A program made the position numbers and the translations under genes. The notes beneath the pieces were generated by a model. It was not told where the DNA came from and ran no database searches. It saw only the letters and a list, made by a program, of their open reading frames with translations. 64,000 bases of DNA from Aspidiotus rigidus. Taxonomy: Eukaryota; Arthropoda; Insecta; Hemiptera; Diaspididae. The DNA lies in the NCBI GenBank assembly GCA_035079385.1, contig JAVHKY010000025.1:16714501-16778500 (forward strand), read 5' to 3'. Shown here piece after piece: positions 1-13,189 of this stretch. Within the stretch, counting starts at the first letter, position 1, and every line of letters begins with the position of its first letter.

Positions 1-2600
1 TTTTTTATGAATATGAAAGCTGAAATTCGAAGTCAGAACTACATATAAATAACAAAAAAGTTTGAGTTTCCACTCTACATTCAGAGGAGGCGAAAATCAC
101 AATCTCCTGCATGCGAGGCAACTGCAAAACCACTGACACGGATATTACTTTGGAATTTACATAAATTACATCTCGATGTTGACTGAAACAGTGAATAGCT
201 CACTTTAGTTGACGTTTTAGGACCAATAAATTTCACCAAATTCAACGAACTGTTCAATTTTTTTTGAAGGTAGTTCTCGAGAAGGAATGAGAGTCGAGCT
301 TTCGACAGCCGATAACATTAAGACACTTTTTATCGAAATAACTTCACCGTAGAGAAGCACGCGTTATTACACAAAATGTAGGCCAAGAAAAGATTGACGA
401 TAACGCATTTTCAATATTACTGTACATAGATTGTATTAACTTACTATTTCGATATCCCTCTCACAATGAAACTCGTTAATGGACGGGTTATTGACGCGTA
501 ATATATCTGTCCAAAAATGTCCATTCAGTCTAGTTCGACGAAAATAACGATAAAGGATTGAAAATGAAACGGATGCTTTAAGAAACGTTAGAAAAATATA
601 GTCCGAATAAAAACGTTTAGGTTTCGAGAGTCGCCACATTGACTGGTGACGTCACCGATGTGGACGAGAAAATATTCGATTCCCAACAGCTGTTTCACCG
701 CCCTTACTCAATATTATACGATCCAGTGTACGTATCGAACGATGATATCAAACCAGGTAATGCATATTAAGTCATTAGAATTACTCGTATATTATTACTT
801 TTTAACCTGTTTTCAATTGCTAAACGTGTATACGTGACTCGACTCACGAACGGTGCATCATTGCCAAGACGCGTTTACTGAGAAGAAAGTTTTGCTTAAA
901 ATTATCGCAGAAGAAGATGCGGAAGCTAGCCATGGTACATAATGTATAGGTCTCAGCTTACTCGGGTCAAATTTCCAACTCCTTTGCGTCATCCGTTCAT
1001 TATTTCACGATGGATCTCTTCTATTGCATCGAAGACACAATCCAAAACAACATTCCAAAAATATGGGACCACTCAACTTTAAATTTTCAATACATGATAC
1101 GAAACACGATAAGATTGCGCACCATGTTCGCAAAGAGTGTTTACAGTGTAAAAATATCCGAATTCTCATAAATTGAGTGAGCTTGGAAGAACTCATCTTA
1201 ACGATCGTTCAATTTTGGTTTTACGCCAATTCCCTCATCGAATAGAAGAGGATGGGAATAGAAATAAAAATCCTAAAACGTACGTACAATCCATTAAATT
1301 TCCGACTTCCCGCCCATCCCACGATCCTGAATAGTATTACAGTCGGTAGAAATGAGCTTTTTATGAACAATAATTTTCCAAAATATCGAGACAAAATTGT
1401 TAGCAATTCGGCTTCCAAAATTTTTAAAAACCGTTCACCTCGGCAGAACGATTCGGAATTTTAAATCTTTTTTAATTTCTTTATCTCAAAGATACGTATC
1501 ACTACGAATGAAATGAGCCAGTTTTAATACAGGGACAAGCCATGGGGAGCTCGGAGAAACTCCTCTCGGTCGTACTTAGTCGGGAAAGCAAATCAAAGTT
1601 AGTTGGCAGGTAACACTTTCTCTTCTTTAAAATATGCTCCATAAATTTCTCAAGCTGGGAAATCTAATCAGGATCAAAATTACAAAAAACGAAGACAATA
1701 TTAGGGATATAAATAATTAACGCCCCTTGACTGGGCCTCCCACGTCAAATTTATTGAAAAATATATTCATCTCCTTACTTTCCCGAATCCTGGCAGACAA
1801 TACTACTGAACAAAAGAGCTCGTCAGCAGGAATACCCCCCCCCCCCAACAGACAGCCTTCACGACGCCGCTGTTCCACCTTGCAAAAGATTAGGTGAACG
1901 CGTCATTTTTGCTTCAAATTGATGCTGGGAAGACGCACTCGTGATTTTCCAAATATTCTGCTGGTAGAAACGATCTCATACGCATAATTTTGTTTGACAA
2001 TAGAATTCCAAATAAAGTTGCCGATAATTTTGGATACAACGTTGAAAGTATTCTTGAAATGGATGAAATTGGAGCCACATCAAGTTTTCGAATTCCAACG
2101 ACATTCCTATCCTCTTTACAAAAGTAGACCAAAGACATTAGGCTCGTCTTTCACATATTAATTTCCAATGAAACATGTTGATAACAAAAATGCACGAATT
2201 TCAACATTATGTTGCGACCACAGCCATTGCAAAATCTAGCAGGAAAGAGGAGTGGGACACCTTGCCGAATGAAGACCTTTTTTACCCTCTATCTCTCTTT
2301 CTATTGCTTCAAATGATGATCGCCTTCAGAATAAGATTGGGAGCGGTCCGTAGAAGTCTCAAACTCAACATAGGCCGCGGAATCGCCTCTGACCTTTAAT
2401 TTCTTTGCCTCAATTTCCAAGTTTCCCCACATAATTTTTTCTCACAAGAAGTAACCATCGAGCAGTTCTTACTTGAAGTACATTTCTTCACTTCAGGAAA
2501 AACAACAAATTATGTATGTATAAGTTTTTGGGTGTTTGCAAAGGAATACAAAGTAGAGATGGATGTATCAATCATCTTGGTTGTATCGATATATTGATTC
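1..2600. other. No gene seen
   Basis: AT-rich unique-looking sequence. There is a single TGACGTCACC word at 648 and a C-run near 1838-1848. Short ORFs on both strands have no supporting signals. Confidence 0.6.
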
Positions 2601-2629
2601 TATACTCAGCTGCGATAGTAAGTTCAGCC

Positions 2630-3985
2630 CAGGGATGTCAAGCTGAATTCATGATTGGCTTAAGATAAGACTTGAGCCGTTGTTTTGAATGTTATTTTCA
2701 AGTTTTAAGTCAGCAAATGATTTCTTTCATGATTGGCTTTAAGCCTGAAGTCAGCCAAAAGCTAATGTGATTGACTTCAACTAGTAGTCCCGTATTTCCC
2801 CCTAGTATCCGGTTCATTCCGCTCCAGAGCCAGTATAGTTTCATTCTCTCAGTCCATTAGAACTTATTCAATACCCATATCTTTATTTTGGAAAGAGCGC
2901 ACTACTTCCTTCTCTTTATTATAAGCTATCTTTCTAATTTTTCAATCATTTCTTCAGTCTCTCGAATTCCTCACTCTGTTTGAAACTTTTCCGGTACCCT
3001 TGGTCCACTTTGAAAGGGATGCACTACTTACTCCCCTTTATAACAATTTTTCCAATATTTTGACCATCTCCAGTCTTTCAAATTTCTCATTCCATTTGGA
3101 AATCATGCAATATCATAAAACTACTTTGGGAGCAGGGTTTGTAATCTTTCGATCATTTCTTGTCTCTTGGAAGCCTCTTTTTGCTTCAAATTCTTTCAAT
3201 ACCCATGTCTTTACTATAAAAGGAGTGCACTACTTACTCCTCTGTATTAGAAACCATCTTTCCAATATTTCCATAATTTCTTCAGTCTCTTAAATCTCTC
3301 ACCCTGAAACTTTTCCAATACCTTTATCTTTATTTTGGGAAAGGGGCTCTACTTACTCCTCTTCATTTCATTTCAAACTATATTTTCAATATTTTGATCA
3401 TTTCTTCAGTCTCATATTTCTCACTCTATCTGAAGCTTTTCCAAAGACCATATTTCTACTTCGAAAGTGATGCACTGCTTAGTCCTGATCATTATAAACT
3501 ATTTTTCTTTCTAATATTTTGTCATTTCTTCAGTCTCTCAAATCTCTCACCCTAAATTTTTCCAATACCCACGATCTCATTTGGAAGTAGCGCACTACTT
3601 ATTCCTTCTCATTTCAAACCTTCGTTCCAATATTTTGATCTCTCAGTCTATAAAATTTTTTCACTCCATTTGAAACTTTCCCAATAACCACCTCCCTACA
3701 TTGGAATGGGTGCACTACTTCGTACTATTCATTATAAGTATAACTTATCTTTCTAATAATTTGTTTTTTCTTCAGTCTCTTAAATCTTTCACGCACCCAC
3801 ACTTCTATTTCGGAAGTAGCGCACTACTTACTCCATCCATTTCATATTTTTATTCTGATGATTTTTTGATCATTTCTTCTGTCTCTTGAATATCACTCTG
3901 TTCGAAACTTTTCCAATAATCATCGTTCTGGAGCCGATTTATTACGTTCAAGTTTAAGTCAGTGACTATTGGCTTGACATCCCTG
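2630..3985. mobile_element. CAGGG-ended nonautonomous element with internal satellite
   Basis: A 14-bp perfect terminal inverted repeat (CAGGGATGTCAAGC at 2630, complement ending at 3985) bounds a 1.36-kb block. Short ends beginning CAGGG resemble the hAT superfamily. Subterminal sequences share AAGTTTAAGTCAG-like words. The flanking 8-mers (GTTCAGCC and ATTCATGA) share only TTCA, so no clean target duplication is seen. There is no transposase. Most of the interior is the tandem repeat listed separately. Confidence 0.6.
2865..3930 (+). repeat. Degenerate ~120-bp tandem repeat, about eight units
   Basis: Each unit carries TTTTCCAATACCCA, a GCACTACTTACTCC block, and ATCATTTCTTCAGTCTCT. The GCACTACTT block recurs at 2898, 3021, 3227, 3346, 3472, 3592, 3712 and 3821, giving steps of about 109-126 bp plus one of 206 bp where a unit has decayed. 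The pyrimidine-rich units keep short plus-strand frames open, which explains the 97- and 62-codon ORFs here. Confidence 0.8.
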
Positions 3986-4179
3986 ATTCATGACACGCAT
4001 AAAATTTAATACTTATAATGTATACGTATTATAACCTAGTATAAGTCTAGCGTATTGAGCAGGCTCACTCGCTATTTTTGGTTAGGCATAAGTATAGTAT
4101 TCCATATTTTAGTTCAAGTCCCTAAAGTAGGTCAAGGTCATTGATGACGTCATAAAGCGTCCGTTACACAGATTTATGA

Positions 4180-5150
4180 TTGACCCCTAGTCCAAAGACT
4201 GATACATATTTGAAAAACTATTTTCGATTCGAACAATCTCTCGACAAACTCTCTCCAGTCAACCTCTTGAAACATATATTCATGCTCTTACCCTCTTCTG
4301 TACTAACAATAAATCTCCCATTCAAATACCCAACCGCTACGAATCTCCCTACATCCAAGCATATCTCAATCATTCCATCTGCCTCTCGGACGGGTCTAAT
4401 TTCTCAAATAGAATCGCCTAAGCTTATTCTAGAGACAGCTTTATGGTGGCCTATCCAGTTCACAATAAGGCCGCGGTATATTTACCACTAAACTGATGGT
4501 AATCCTCGCCAGTCTATCTCTCCTCACTCAATTATCATCGCAAGTAGTAATTTCCTGCTCATTATCTTCGGATCTATACAGCTCCAATTCCGTCATTCAA
4601 AGAAATCACACACTACAATCTGCACTCAAGTCTTATCAACAGAAACGTAACATTTTCAGAACATGCGTTGTTGACAAAGAGGCCAAATGAACCACCGCCT
4701 CCACAGACAATCAAACGTCTCCTACCAGGAAAAACACATCATACAACAATATGACATACATCCTGGAAATATTAGCTCCACAACGAACTCCTCCTTACCA
4801 AGAAAACTCCCATCCCTAGGTCAACCTCTAATAAAGTTCCAGACGAGGAGTCATCTTCTACAGACTAAGAATAAGTCACACATGCAACGCACAATCTTAC
4901 CTAATCAGGCCTTACATATCATCTTCTCAATCTTACTCACACTGCTAGGATGAAAATCTTATGACTGAATACTTCTTCTCATACCCTCAACTGCTTTTCG
5001 CTCGCTTCTCATTACAAGTTCCTCCGCAATCAAAAATGATTACGATACTGTCACACTTTCACTACAATATCTACGTCTCACGCGGTTCTTCCGCTCTTCT
5101 AGCTACTTTGGCTCACTTCAATACATCCGTTGCACCTGTATAACGGGGCT
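4180..5150. other. G-poor, C-rich strand-asymmetric block
   Basis: The plus strand is rich in A, C and T and poor in G for nearly 1 kb, unlike both flanks. Four consecutive plus-strand frames (103, 64, 88 and 60 codons) result; none shows a recognisable domain. It could be a decayed element read on the opposite strand. I could not identify it. Confidence 0.4.
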
Positions 5151-8100
5151 TTCCACTAGGACGGTCTCAGTAGTGACTTTCATTTAATTTTCCGAATCCA
5201 ATCGATCACACAGAAATATCCTTTCTTCGCCTACTAGCACAGATTTATTATTAATATTGTTGTAGCTCATGAGGGTAAAAGTCAGTTTAATTTCGGTAGC
5301 GGAGAAGTGATCCAATAGGTGAACGGTCGTAGTTTGCCTCTTTTCTCGAGCCCGTTGTACAAATCGAAATCGAGACTATTTTGTCTCGATACTCGCGGAG
5401 GAGAAGAAAACGCATCTCAAGTCTCATTCAATTTATGACTCCAAGTCCAAAAATATTTTGCATTCAAACAACCACCCTTCTTCCACCCACGAAATATTAT
5501 TCGTCCAGCAATGATTATATCGTTTTTCTAGTATGTTTTAACCATTTTCATTTGGCCATGGTAAGTTTTCGTATACTTTCTTATTCTCGCGATATTAAAA
5601 AACACCACCAAGATTCACAAAATGAGAGTATTATAAATCAAATCTTTCAAATTTCAGAAGAAATATTGGAAACGAGTGACAGAAGACTTCCAATGACACG
5701 TCAATCCCTAACTAGAGCTCAAAATCCTATAAATTAATCATGAGGATGCTGTAATTACGTATATCATCTCTAGTTGTGTAAGTTTAATGAATAGCCACAG
5801 TGTCACAGGTGCCCAAACCCGCCTACGCCAATGTATTTTTTTTTCTGCTCCAAAAACACTCGAACGTTTTAATCGAGTCGAGACTAAACAGAGCGAGCCT
5901 CGAGGAAAGAAAAAAAAAAAAAGATTAATTACGAATAAAAAGTCTCGTTCCTCGGAGCAATTCGGAACAGCAAATGAACTTTTTTTTTTCTTTTCTTTTG
6001 GTGCCAAATTTATTCTTTCCCTCTTTGCGCGAAATTTTAATAAGTTTTCACGTACAGTTACAAGGTGGAAGTTTTTAATTATTACATAACTCGCAATTTG
6101 CGTAAATCATTCAGCTTTGTAATACGAGATTTCGCATGATCGTTTCAACGAAATCGCTGAGCATTAAATTTAGCGCATTTTTTTTTCTCTCTTACGGCTT
6201 CTTTTGCCAAGTTTTTAAAAAACCATTATTTTTACAGGAGGCCATATTTTATTCTGATTGATTGCTGGATGCTCAGTCGTGTCGTTCCACTTCGCCGATA
6301 TTCGTGAACAGTAATTAGCGCGCCAACCACGTTCGGCTAATTACTTAATTATCCGCCTACAACTTAGAAGGATTATAATAGATAGAATTTAAAATACGAT
6401 GCGACGCAACCCTTCGTGGAAGATATAATAATAATCGTACTAACGATGATCACAGGATATCATCGTTACGACAAACGAAACCAGTTTATAAGCTTCAATT
6501 CTACAGTAGAGTACGTATTTTTCTTCCCTTCTGTTCTTTTTCACGCAGCCCGATTTTATAGCCGCGTGTACATTTTCACATAAAACTATTTCCGGAACCT
6601 CTATAAATGTGATTTTGTTCGCGGAAAAAAACTAGGAGAAAGGAGTCGTTAAAATTCGAGAGCATACGTCTTTCAACAAGTATAGATAGATTTTTGTACA
6701 CGGAAAAGGGCTTCCTCGCGAAAACTGATTGACTCGTGGACCAAATATTTGAAGCGGAATTATCAAAGATTGTGGACAAAGGAACTTACTCTCGTGTCTA
6801 TAAGGAAGTCACAGAGTCGTTTTCTCTTTCAGGAATTTCATATGGATAGAAATATCCTACTCGAGCCGCCGTGCTGGAAGAAAAAGTAAAAAGATCTCAC
6901 GCTGATGGAAAATTGGAATGGATATCTAAGACAGAATTGTATATGTGTGCGTCCAGTCTCGTGTCTTTCTCGATTCTAGTTGAGTACTGATCGAAACCTT
7001 CATAGTGACTTTTCATCCACGAACTGAATATACCGTAAAGATCAACGGTGCTGGAAATGAGAAGGGTTCAGACCATCTCAACTCGTCTCGTCTGGCTACT
7101 GGCGAAATACCGAGATGGCTCGACCTCAGTACCGGGGACAGATTTAGAGGACTACTTCGAGTTTGTCAACCTTAACAACCAGAAGGTTGTAAGAGGCATG
7201 AGACAAAATATGAGTATTCCAAAAGAGAGAGAGAGGAAGAGCTTCGCTGATTGGGAAGAGTGACAAAAAAAGGTTCGAATGCCTACAGCGAGCATCTCAA
7301 TAAGTTCAGGGAGACTCTAAAGCAATAGTTTTCTAACCACCATTTTAAAGAGCATAATTTCCGTTTTTCCGCGAAATACCGTCGGCTGTATGCAGACAAA
7401 GACCATACGCCGACAAACCCCAACAACTTCCATCATTACTACAATATCATTATGACACCCATACGTGTCTAGATGGAACTAGTGCGGCACGCCGTCTCAT
7501 ACTCGTAAAATATAGAATGATCATAAATATTATTGATGACAAAAACGCCTATATCACTTCGACGTTAATGATATTTTGTAGACTAAACACAGTATTGTAG
7601 ACGACTAATTCTTGGGCACAAAAAAAATATATCGCCGGCGGAAAGCAAGAAATGAACTATTTAACGAGTAATAATCAGAATAAGCGATATATTTTGCACC
7701 TTTTTTTTTTTTTTTTTTTCTTGTACAACCAACAGTAGTTTTGCCGAAAAGTAAAACGTAAAGCAAAAGAGGGTTACTCGAGTAAAACTACTTATTTTTA
7801 GAATTATCTTATCAAGTGGAATCGTTTAGTCATTATAATAAGGAATTTGAAGGTAGTTGGATAAGTCACCGTAAGTAGCGAGGTCTTTCCAATGGTGAGG
7901 AAATAATAGAAATAATGCTTTAGACAGAAACATTCAAAATTTATCAGTGGGGTGGTAGAAGACACCGAAGAATACACAAATATTGTCGGCGTCGTGACTA
8001 AGGGAGAGTGTATGAATGGGGCTATTTTAGCTAGCCAACTATGTTTGTATGAACAACTTTAGTGGCCTCCCTTTCCCCCCAGTCACGACAGACCTGCAGA

Positions 8101-8800
8101 CGGACTTCAAGGACTGTGAAAAACATACAAATTAAGAATCGGCACTTCAAAAGGTGCGGACAGAGAAGTGAGTTTAATAAAGTGGTTAATAAGTCACCAA
8201 AATTGAGACTCTTGTTCGAGAGTTGACTACAGTTAAGAACTTCATCCAACTACCCACATTCAAAAGCAAGCAGGCAGCGTCTAGGACATAATTGGCGCAG
8301 TGTCTTACCAGGACCTGGCCGGCAAACTGCAGATCAATATTCCACTACAACTCACTCAGTGTAGTGACTGCGAAAACATGGCTATAAAGTGCAACATGAG
8401 GACCATCTGCCAAAGTGCACTAGTCTTAAAACTTTGGAAGATCGCAGGGATAAACCGTTGAAATCTGAAGGGGTAATGGAACATCTTTGATTGCTGGACA
8501 CACTATATTTTCCTCGACACCCACTCTCGGGATAGCACCAACCTTCTGGAGCAGTTTGTATTGAGCAACTATGGAATGGTCCAGCAATACTTGAAGAGTT
8601 AGGCCTAAAACCGGACCATCTCTCTACCATCAAAGCTGTCATATAGACCGGAAGACACCACCATCCATAGCAAAGACGTCCTGAAGAGGATGTAAGATGT
8701 AAGGGTCAGCTCTTGTAACCCCTTACTTCGTGTCTCTGTAAGTTTTAATTACTATTGAAATATGGGTTGCAACGATCAAACGATAAGCCTTATAAAGTTC
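5150..8800. other. No gene seen
   Basis: It contains a poly-T run at 7701-7719 and a 118-codon plus frame (5381-5737) with no domain and no splice support. The 8270-8700 part has somewhat higher G+C and may be an old element, but I could not identify it. Confidence 0.5.
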
Positions 8801-10345
8801 CAAGTCAGAAAAACACCAGTCCAAAGGACAGCAATATTTGCTGGCCTCCTACTCTCATGACAGTTCGGCGGGCAACCTACAAGAAATGAGTTTGTAAAAA
8901 CCTCAGTCGGGATGTCTATAATCCGGCTTTTTGGGGATCTATCCAAGATTTTTCCTTGGAGACACATCTGATCACATCTATTTAACTCTTTGTACTTCTT
9001 GTCCTGAATCAAAGAAATATAGCGATTTTTAAAACGTAGCAAACCACGGATGTCCTTCAAAATTGGAAAATGTAAACCCGGGGACTTTCTAGAACCTATG
9101 CGTTTCTTCTTTGGAGACAAACCTAATCACAGCCATCTAACTCGTTGTATTTCGTTTTCTGATTCATGGAAAGAAACTGATAGGGATTCCTCAGGGAATT
9201 TACCAGAGCCTGTAGACTCAGTGGACCACTCAAAGAAAATAGGTTCATAAAAGCCTCAGTTAGATTATCTACAGAAACTAGAAAATGTACTCGTAAATTC
9301 AGGGCTCTTAGGGAACCTAACACATCATTTTTATCACATCCACATTTGCCTGATCATATTTCGTTTTCTAAATTATGGAGACAGTGATTTCTTAGGAATT
9401 TCACCAAACGCACTGAACTTGGCAGACCACCCAAGAAAATGAGCGTATAAAAACCCCAGCCAGGGTGTCTATCGAAAGTGAAAAATCTAGAAATGGGACT
9501 TATCCGAGATATCCTTCCTCAGAGACACATCCTATCACATGCAATCACATCCATTCACCTCGTCGTATTGCGTTTTCTAATTCATAGAAAGATAGAATGA
9601 TTCCTTAGGAAAGCGAACAACCCACAAAAAATGTACTCGCGAAAACCTCAGCCGGGGATACTACAGAAACTGCTCTTCGAGGACCTATCCGAGATTTTTC
9701 CGTAGAAACACGCCAATCACATCCATTCGCCTCGCCGTAGTTCGTTTTTCTAATTCACATATAGGGAGCGATTCCTCGCGAAATTTTCCAGAGCCTTTGG
9801 ACATAGCGGACCACCTACAGAAAGTAAGTTCGCCAAAATCACAGCCAAGATGCCCATCGAAATTGGAATATGTAAACTCGGCATATCCGAGATTCTTTCT
9901 TGGAGACATACGTAATTACAACCGCATTTACCTCATATTATTGTATTTTCTAGCTTCAGGAAATTTACCACAGCCGCTAGACACAGAAAATAGGTCTCCG
10001 TTTCAGCACTTTCAAAATTTTTCAAATAAGGTACCTACCCGGTTTTTGGCCGTTCACAGTTTGCACCACTTTTAAGCTTAAACGAGTTATACAAGGATTT
10101 TTTTTCTTTTGCAAAGCTGAGATGCTGTTCCAGCTTCTGTACTGATGAAATCAAGACCACATCCGGGGTGTCCACAAAAACTATCCAGGTCTCTTAGGGA
10201 ACCCAACCGAAATTCTTCCTTAGAAACACACCTTATCACATCCGCATTTACCCAAGCCGGTAAATCAATCAAAATTAAAAAATCTAGTTCCGGGACCTCT
10301 CCGAGATTCTTCCTTGGAGACGCCACTTAGTCACATTCAGTTTTC
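8800..10345 (+). repeat. Degenerate ~195-bp tandem repeat
   Basis: Recurring landmarks are a GAGACACA-type word followed by ATCACATCC and a TCGTTTTCTAATTCAT block, then GGAAATTTACCAGAGCC, GGACCACC and AAACCTCAGCCGGG. The GAGACACA landmark appears near 8959, 9113, 9309, 9519, 9704, 9901, 10206 and 10314, mostly 150-210 bp apart. Several open frames on both strands (up to 114 codons) are products of the repeat and are not called as genes. Confidence 0.7.
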
Positions 10346-10699
10346 CACTTCAGGGAACGGAAGTCCCTCAGACGTAAACCGGATTCGGGGTTTTCAGGTT
10401 CATTCTGTAAGATATGCGACTTTTTCGAGATTATGGGATTTTCCGGTACCGGCAGACACCCTGCCACAAACAGCTCGTCGTCTAGGTATAAAGAAGCCCC
10501 ACCCAGTTGCCGCCAGCTCCGATGGTACAAATTATTCACAATGTAGAAACACGGAAATCACCATCCGTTCTAGGTCGGCTACACAGACAGAGACTGCGGC
10601 ATTACAATACTTCCACACGAGTCTGGACAACAGCGAGTGAGACGTGAAGCCTCATAAATATAAAATACCCATAAATTATCAACGACAACCGCGTTTCAG

Positions 10700-11340
10700 G
10701 AAGAATTCAACGATAATTATGCATCGTAGACTATACACTGTTTATTGCGACCAGCCTGATCTCGAGCACAAGAAGAAAACATAGCGCAAGAATGAATAAA
10801 ATAAGCAACGCGAATTCGAATCTGATCTTTGGTTGCGGGCGGGCAGTGTGGAAAATCGATCTTCCGAACCATCGAACGACCTTTGACTCGCCGAGTCGCC
10901 AATTCGAGTCCCAACAATTTTACGAGGCAATAATCATAAACGTTACTTATCGCACCTGAAAAATTTTTCGTAATCCGCGCGCAAGCAGTGTTGCCGCATT
11001 GCACAACGCGGATTTTATATTTCGACGCGCGAAAGAATATTACAATGTTACGGTCGTGGCAAAATACAAGGTCATTCACGCGTGATTAATGAAGGTGCGG
11101 CGGCTGTGTTCCGTGACACCCCATCAGCTCTCCGACCACACTTGGCAAAGTAAAATTAAACGCCTCTTCTCTCGGTGCATAGTCAAATTTCAAGGATACG
11201 AGCATATATACTGTATTATAATAAGTACATAGTAAAGAGAGAGAGAACGAGTTCGCTTTCATTATTTTTGTTTCGCGATTCATCAACATCGCTCACCGGG
11301 TAATTCGCATCCGAAATGAAACGCAATACGCAGTATAGAA
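10700..11340. other. CpG-containing unique segment, possible exon or enhancer
   Basis: It is richer in CpG than neighbouring repeats. A 120-codon minus frame (10717-11079) is open, and an acceptor-like GAAAAATTTTTCAG|GTGCG lies at about 10957. No donor or domain supports an exon. Confidence 0.2.
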
Positions 11341-12110
11341 AAGGAAAAAAAAAAAAAAAGAAGAAATGAAGAAGAATACCTGGCGTACAGAAACACCATC
11401 ATCGGAAACAACTCGTATACACACGTAGGTATATAATTAAATTAGCGAACAGACTCCAGAGTTGCTGAAATCCTCACGCATCACCACTTTGATGGGAGAC
11501 GTCCCGCGGTGTCCCGAGTATTAGAAATTTTTAGACATGTTGATGTGCACGAGTAAATGAAGCACGTCAATTTTTTGGTATTGTTTTCCGGCTAGAAACA
11601 CATTTTAAACGTTCAGCATAATGTGGCACGTAGAAGTGACCGAAAACTTGCGATAAGCTGAATCGCGATACTTCGTACAAAATCTAGTTCTCAGGTCAAG
11701 GATTACCAGGTAAACTCTTTACAAAGCATAAATCAGAATTTGCAATAATTGATCCCTGAATGTTAAACTCATGTTCGAATCACGGCATCAATCATTCTCA
11801 ACAGCTCATTGTCACACCTACCTTATATCTCTCAATGCTGATGAAGTTTTATACTCAAAAGATATTATTCCGACTTCTGAATCAAGTAACACTAAACTAA
11901 TCTTCATAAAGAATCTAACTTCTTCTCTTTGGTATAGTCTTCTACCTCAATGGTTCGGGAAATTCAGTCGTAAAAAAGTTATCAATTCACTCAATTCGAT
12001 TCTCGTATAGACAGAGTTTAATAATAATAGCCTACAGTGTAAAGATTAGAAAGTAATGGAGAGATCATGTGAATTCAGACTTCTCAAGTCTCAAGTAAAA
12101 AACTCACGGA

Positions 12111-12430
12111 GTTAAACGTGGAAGGTGGGGAACCTGTTTTATGGGGCACGTAGGATCTGAAAACTGTTGACGTGTCAGATCTATAACGTCATCAAATGGT
12201 GACATCAGCGTCGGAGCTATATATAATAGAAAGGGGACATGGAAAAATTCCGATCTCCAAGCTATATATGATAGGAGGGCGACTCAGAATACCTTCGAGG
12301 GACGTTCTAAGTCTTTTGGTGTTTGAAGCTTTGCATGTCTGGCTTATTAAAGGGGCCAAGCCAATTCGTGTATGAAGCATTGCATACCTAGTTACTCGAA
12401 GGAGCTATCTTTCAGGCTATACTGGAGGAG
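12111..12430 (+). mobile_element. Foldback-family element, truncated copy
   Basis: It starts GTTAAACG and carries the family end GGGAACCTGTTTTATGG (about 12127), then GGCACGTAGGATCTGAAAA. Internal blocks (AAGGGGCCAAGCCAATT, TATGAAGCATTGCATA, GGAGCTATCTTTCAGGCTAT) match the copy at 25774 in the same order. The far inverted end is missing; the copy stops where another inverted-repeat element begins at 12428. Confidence 0.7.
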
Positions 12431-12881
12431 GGGGCAAATTGATGTTACCAGTTGAATGGGAGTTTGTACTAAATTCACTCCAGCTCAAAACCATAAAATG
12501 TTAGATACGCACTTTAAATCTATAAAATTTGTATCTCACTATTTTCATCTTCAATTTGCGCCCCTACCCAACTTTCTACGACTTTCCTGAGTCGAGTTAT
12601 TGACCAAAAAGTACCAAAAATTGATCAAATTCCCAAAATTCTCAAAAATTAAAAATTGTTCAAACTTCCATATTTTTATCTGATTAACGCTGATTCCGAA
12701 AAAAATAAGCTTGAGAGTGAGAGATTCTTCAATTTCTTATTTCGGAAATCTTGGCCAATTGTAGGCACATTTTGGTCCATAACTCGGCAGTTGGGTAGGG
12801 GCGTAAATTGAAGATGAAATTGAGATGTTTTTGAGCTGGTGTGTATTTAGGGCAAACTCCCATTCAGCTTTTGCCCCACCC
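12428..12881. mobile_element. Long-inverted-repeat MITE
   Basis: The left arm (from GGGGGCAAA, with TGAATGGGAGTTTG, CCAGCTCAAAA, ATCTTCAATTT and CGCCCCTACCCAACT) is mirrored by the right arm (complement of the same words, from about 12745 to 12881). The arms are 120 bp or more each with indels, and the centre is AT-rich. It has no coding capacity. Target duplication is not resolved because it abuts the element at 12111-12430. Confidence 0.75.
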
Positions 12882-13189
12882 GGTGTACACCGACCACCGA
12901 GTTACAAATGATGAGAAGGTACTTCCCGAGCTTTAGCAGTAGCCCGGACAGCGTATATTTTTTCCGAACCCCCGCCCCCGATAAAAGCTGCATTCTCTTG
13001 GGGTTATTTTGGGCGTCACATTCGTCAAATTCAGGCTCTCCAGATACGTAATGCTTCACCGAAAATTCTAAACAGAAAGTTTTTCTCTTTCAAAGCGCAA
13101 GTAGATCTTCTGTCAGCTACAATTGATGTCACCTTTCCATTGGAATTGAGAAATTTTCTGTACAACTCGCCTGAAAATTTACACTTAAC

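Noticed and set aside
2622..3993. 8-bp target duplication for the CAGGG-ended element
   Set aside because: The flanking 8-mers share only TTCA.
5381..5737. 118-codon plus-strand ORF starting MSRYSRRRRKR
   Set aside because: No domain, AT-rich codons, no splice or promoter support; length is within chance for 64 kb.
8270..8700. Possible transposon protein fragment (EELGLKPDHL region)
   Set aside because: Reads like the C-terminus of some transposon proteins but has many stops and no second motif; too weak to call.
8776..10330. Several 60-114-codon ORFs on both strands
   Set aside because: All lie within the degenerate ~195-bp tandem repeat and overlap one another antisense.
10717..11079. 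120-codon minus-strand ORF with an acceptor-like site at about 10957
   Set aside because: No donor, no domain, and the GTGCGA after the CAG is a poor recursive donor; kept only as a low-confidence CpG-containing segment.
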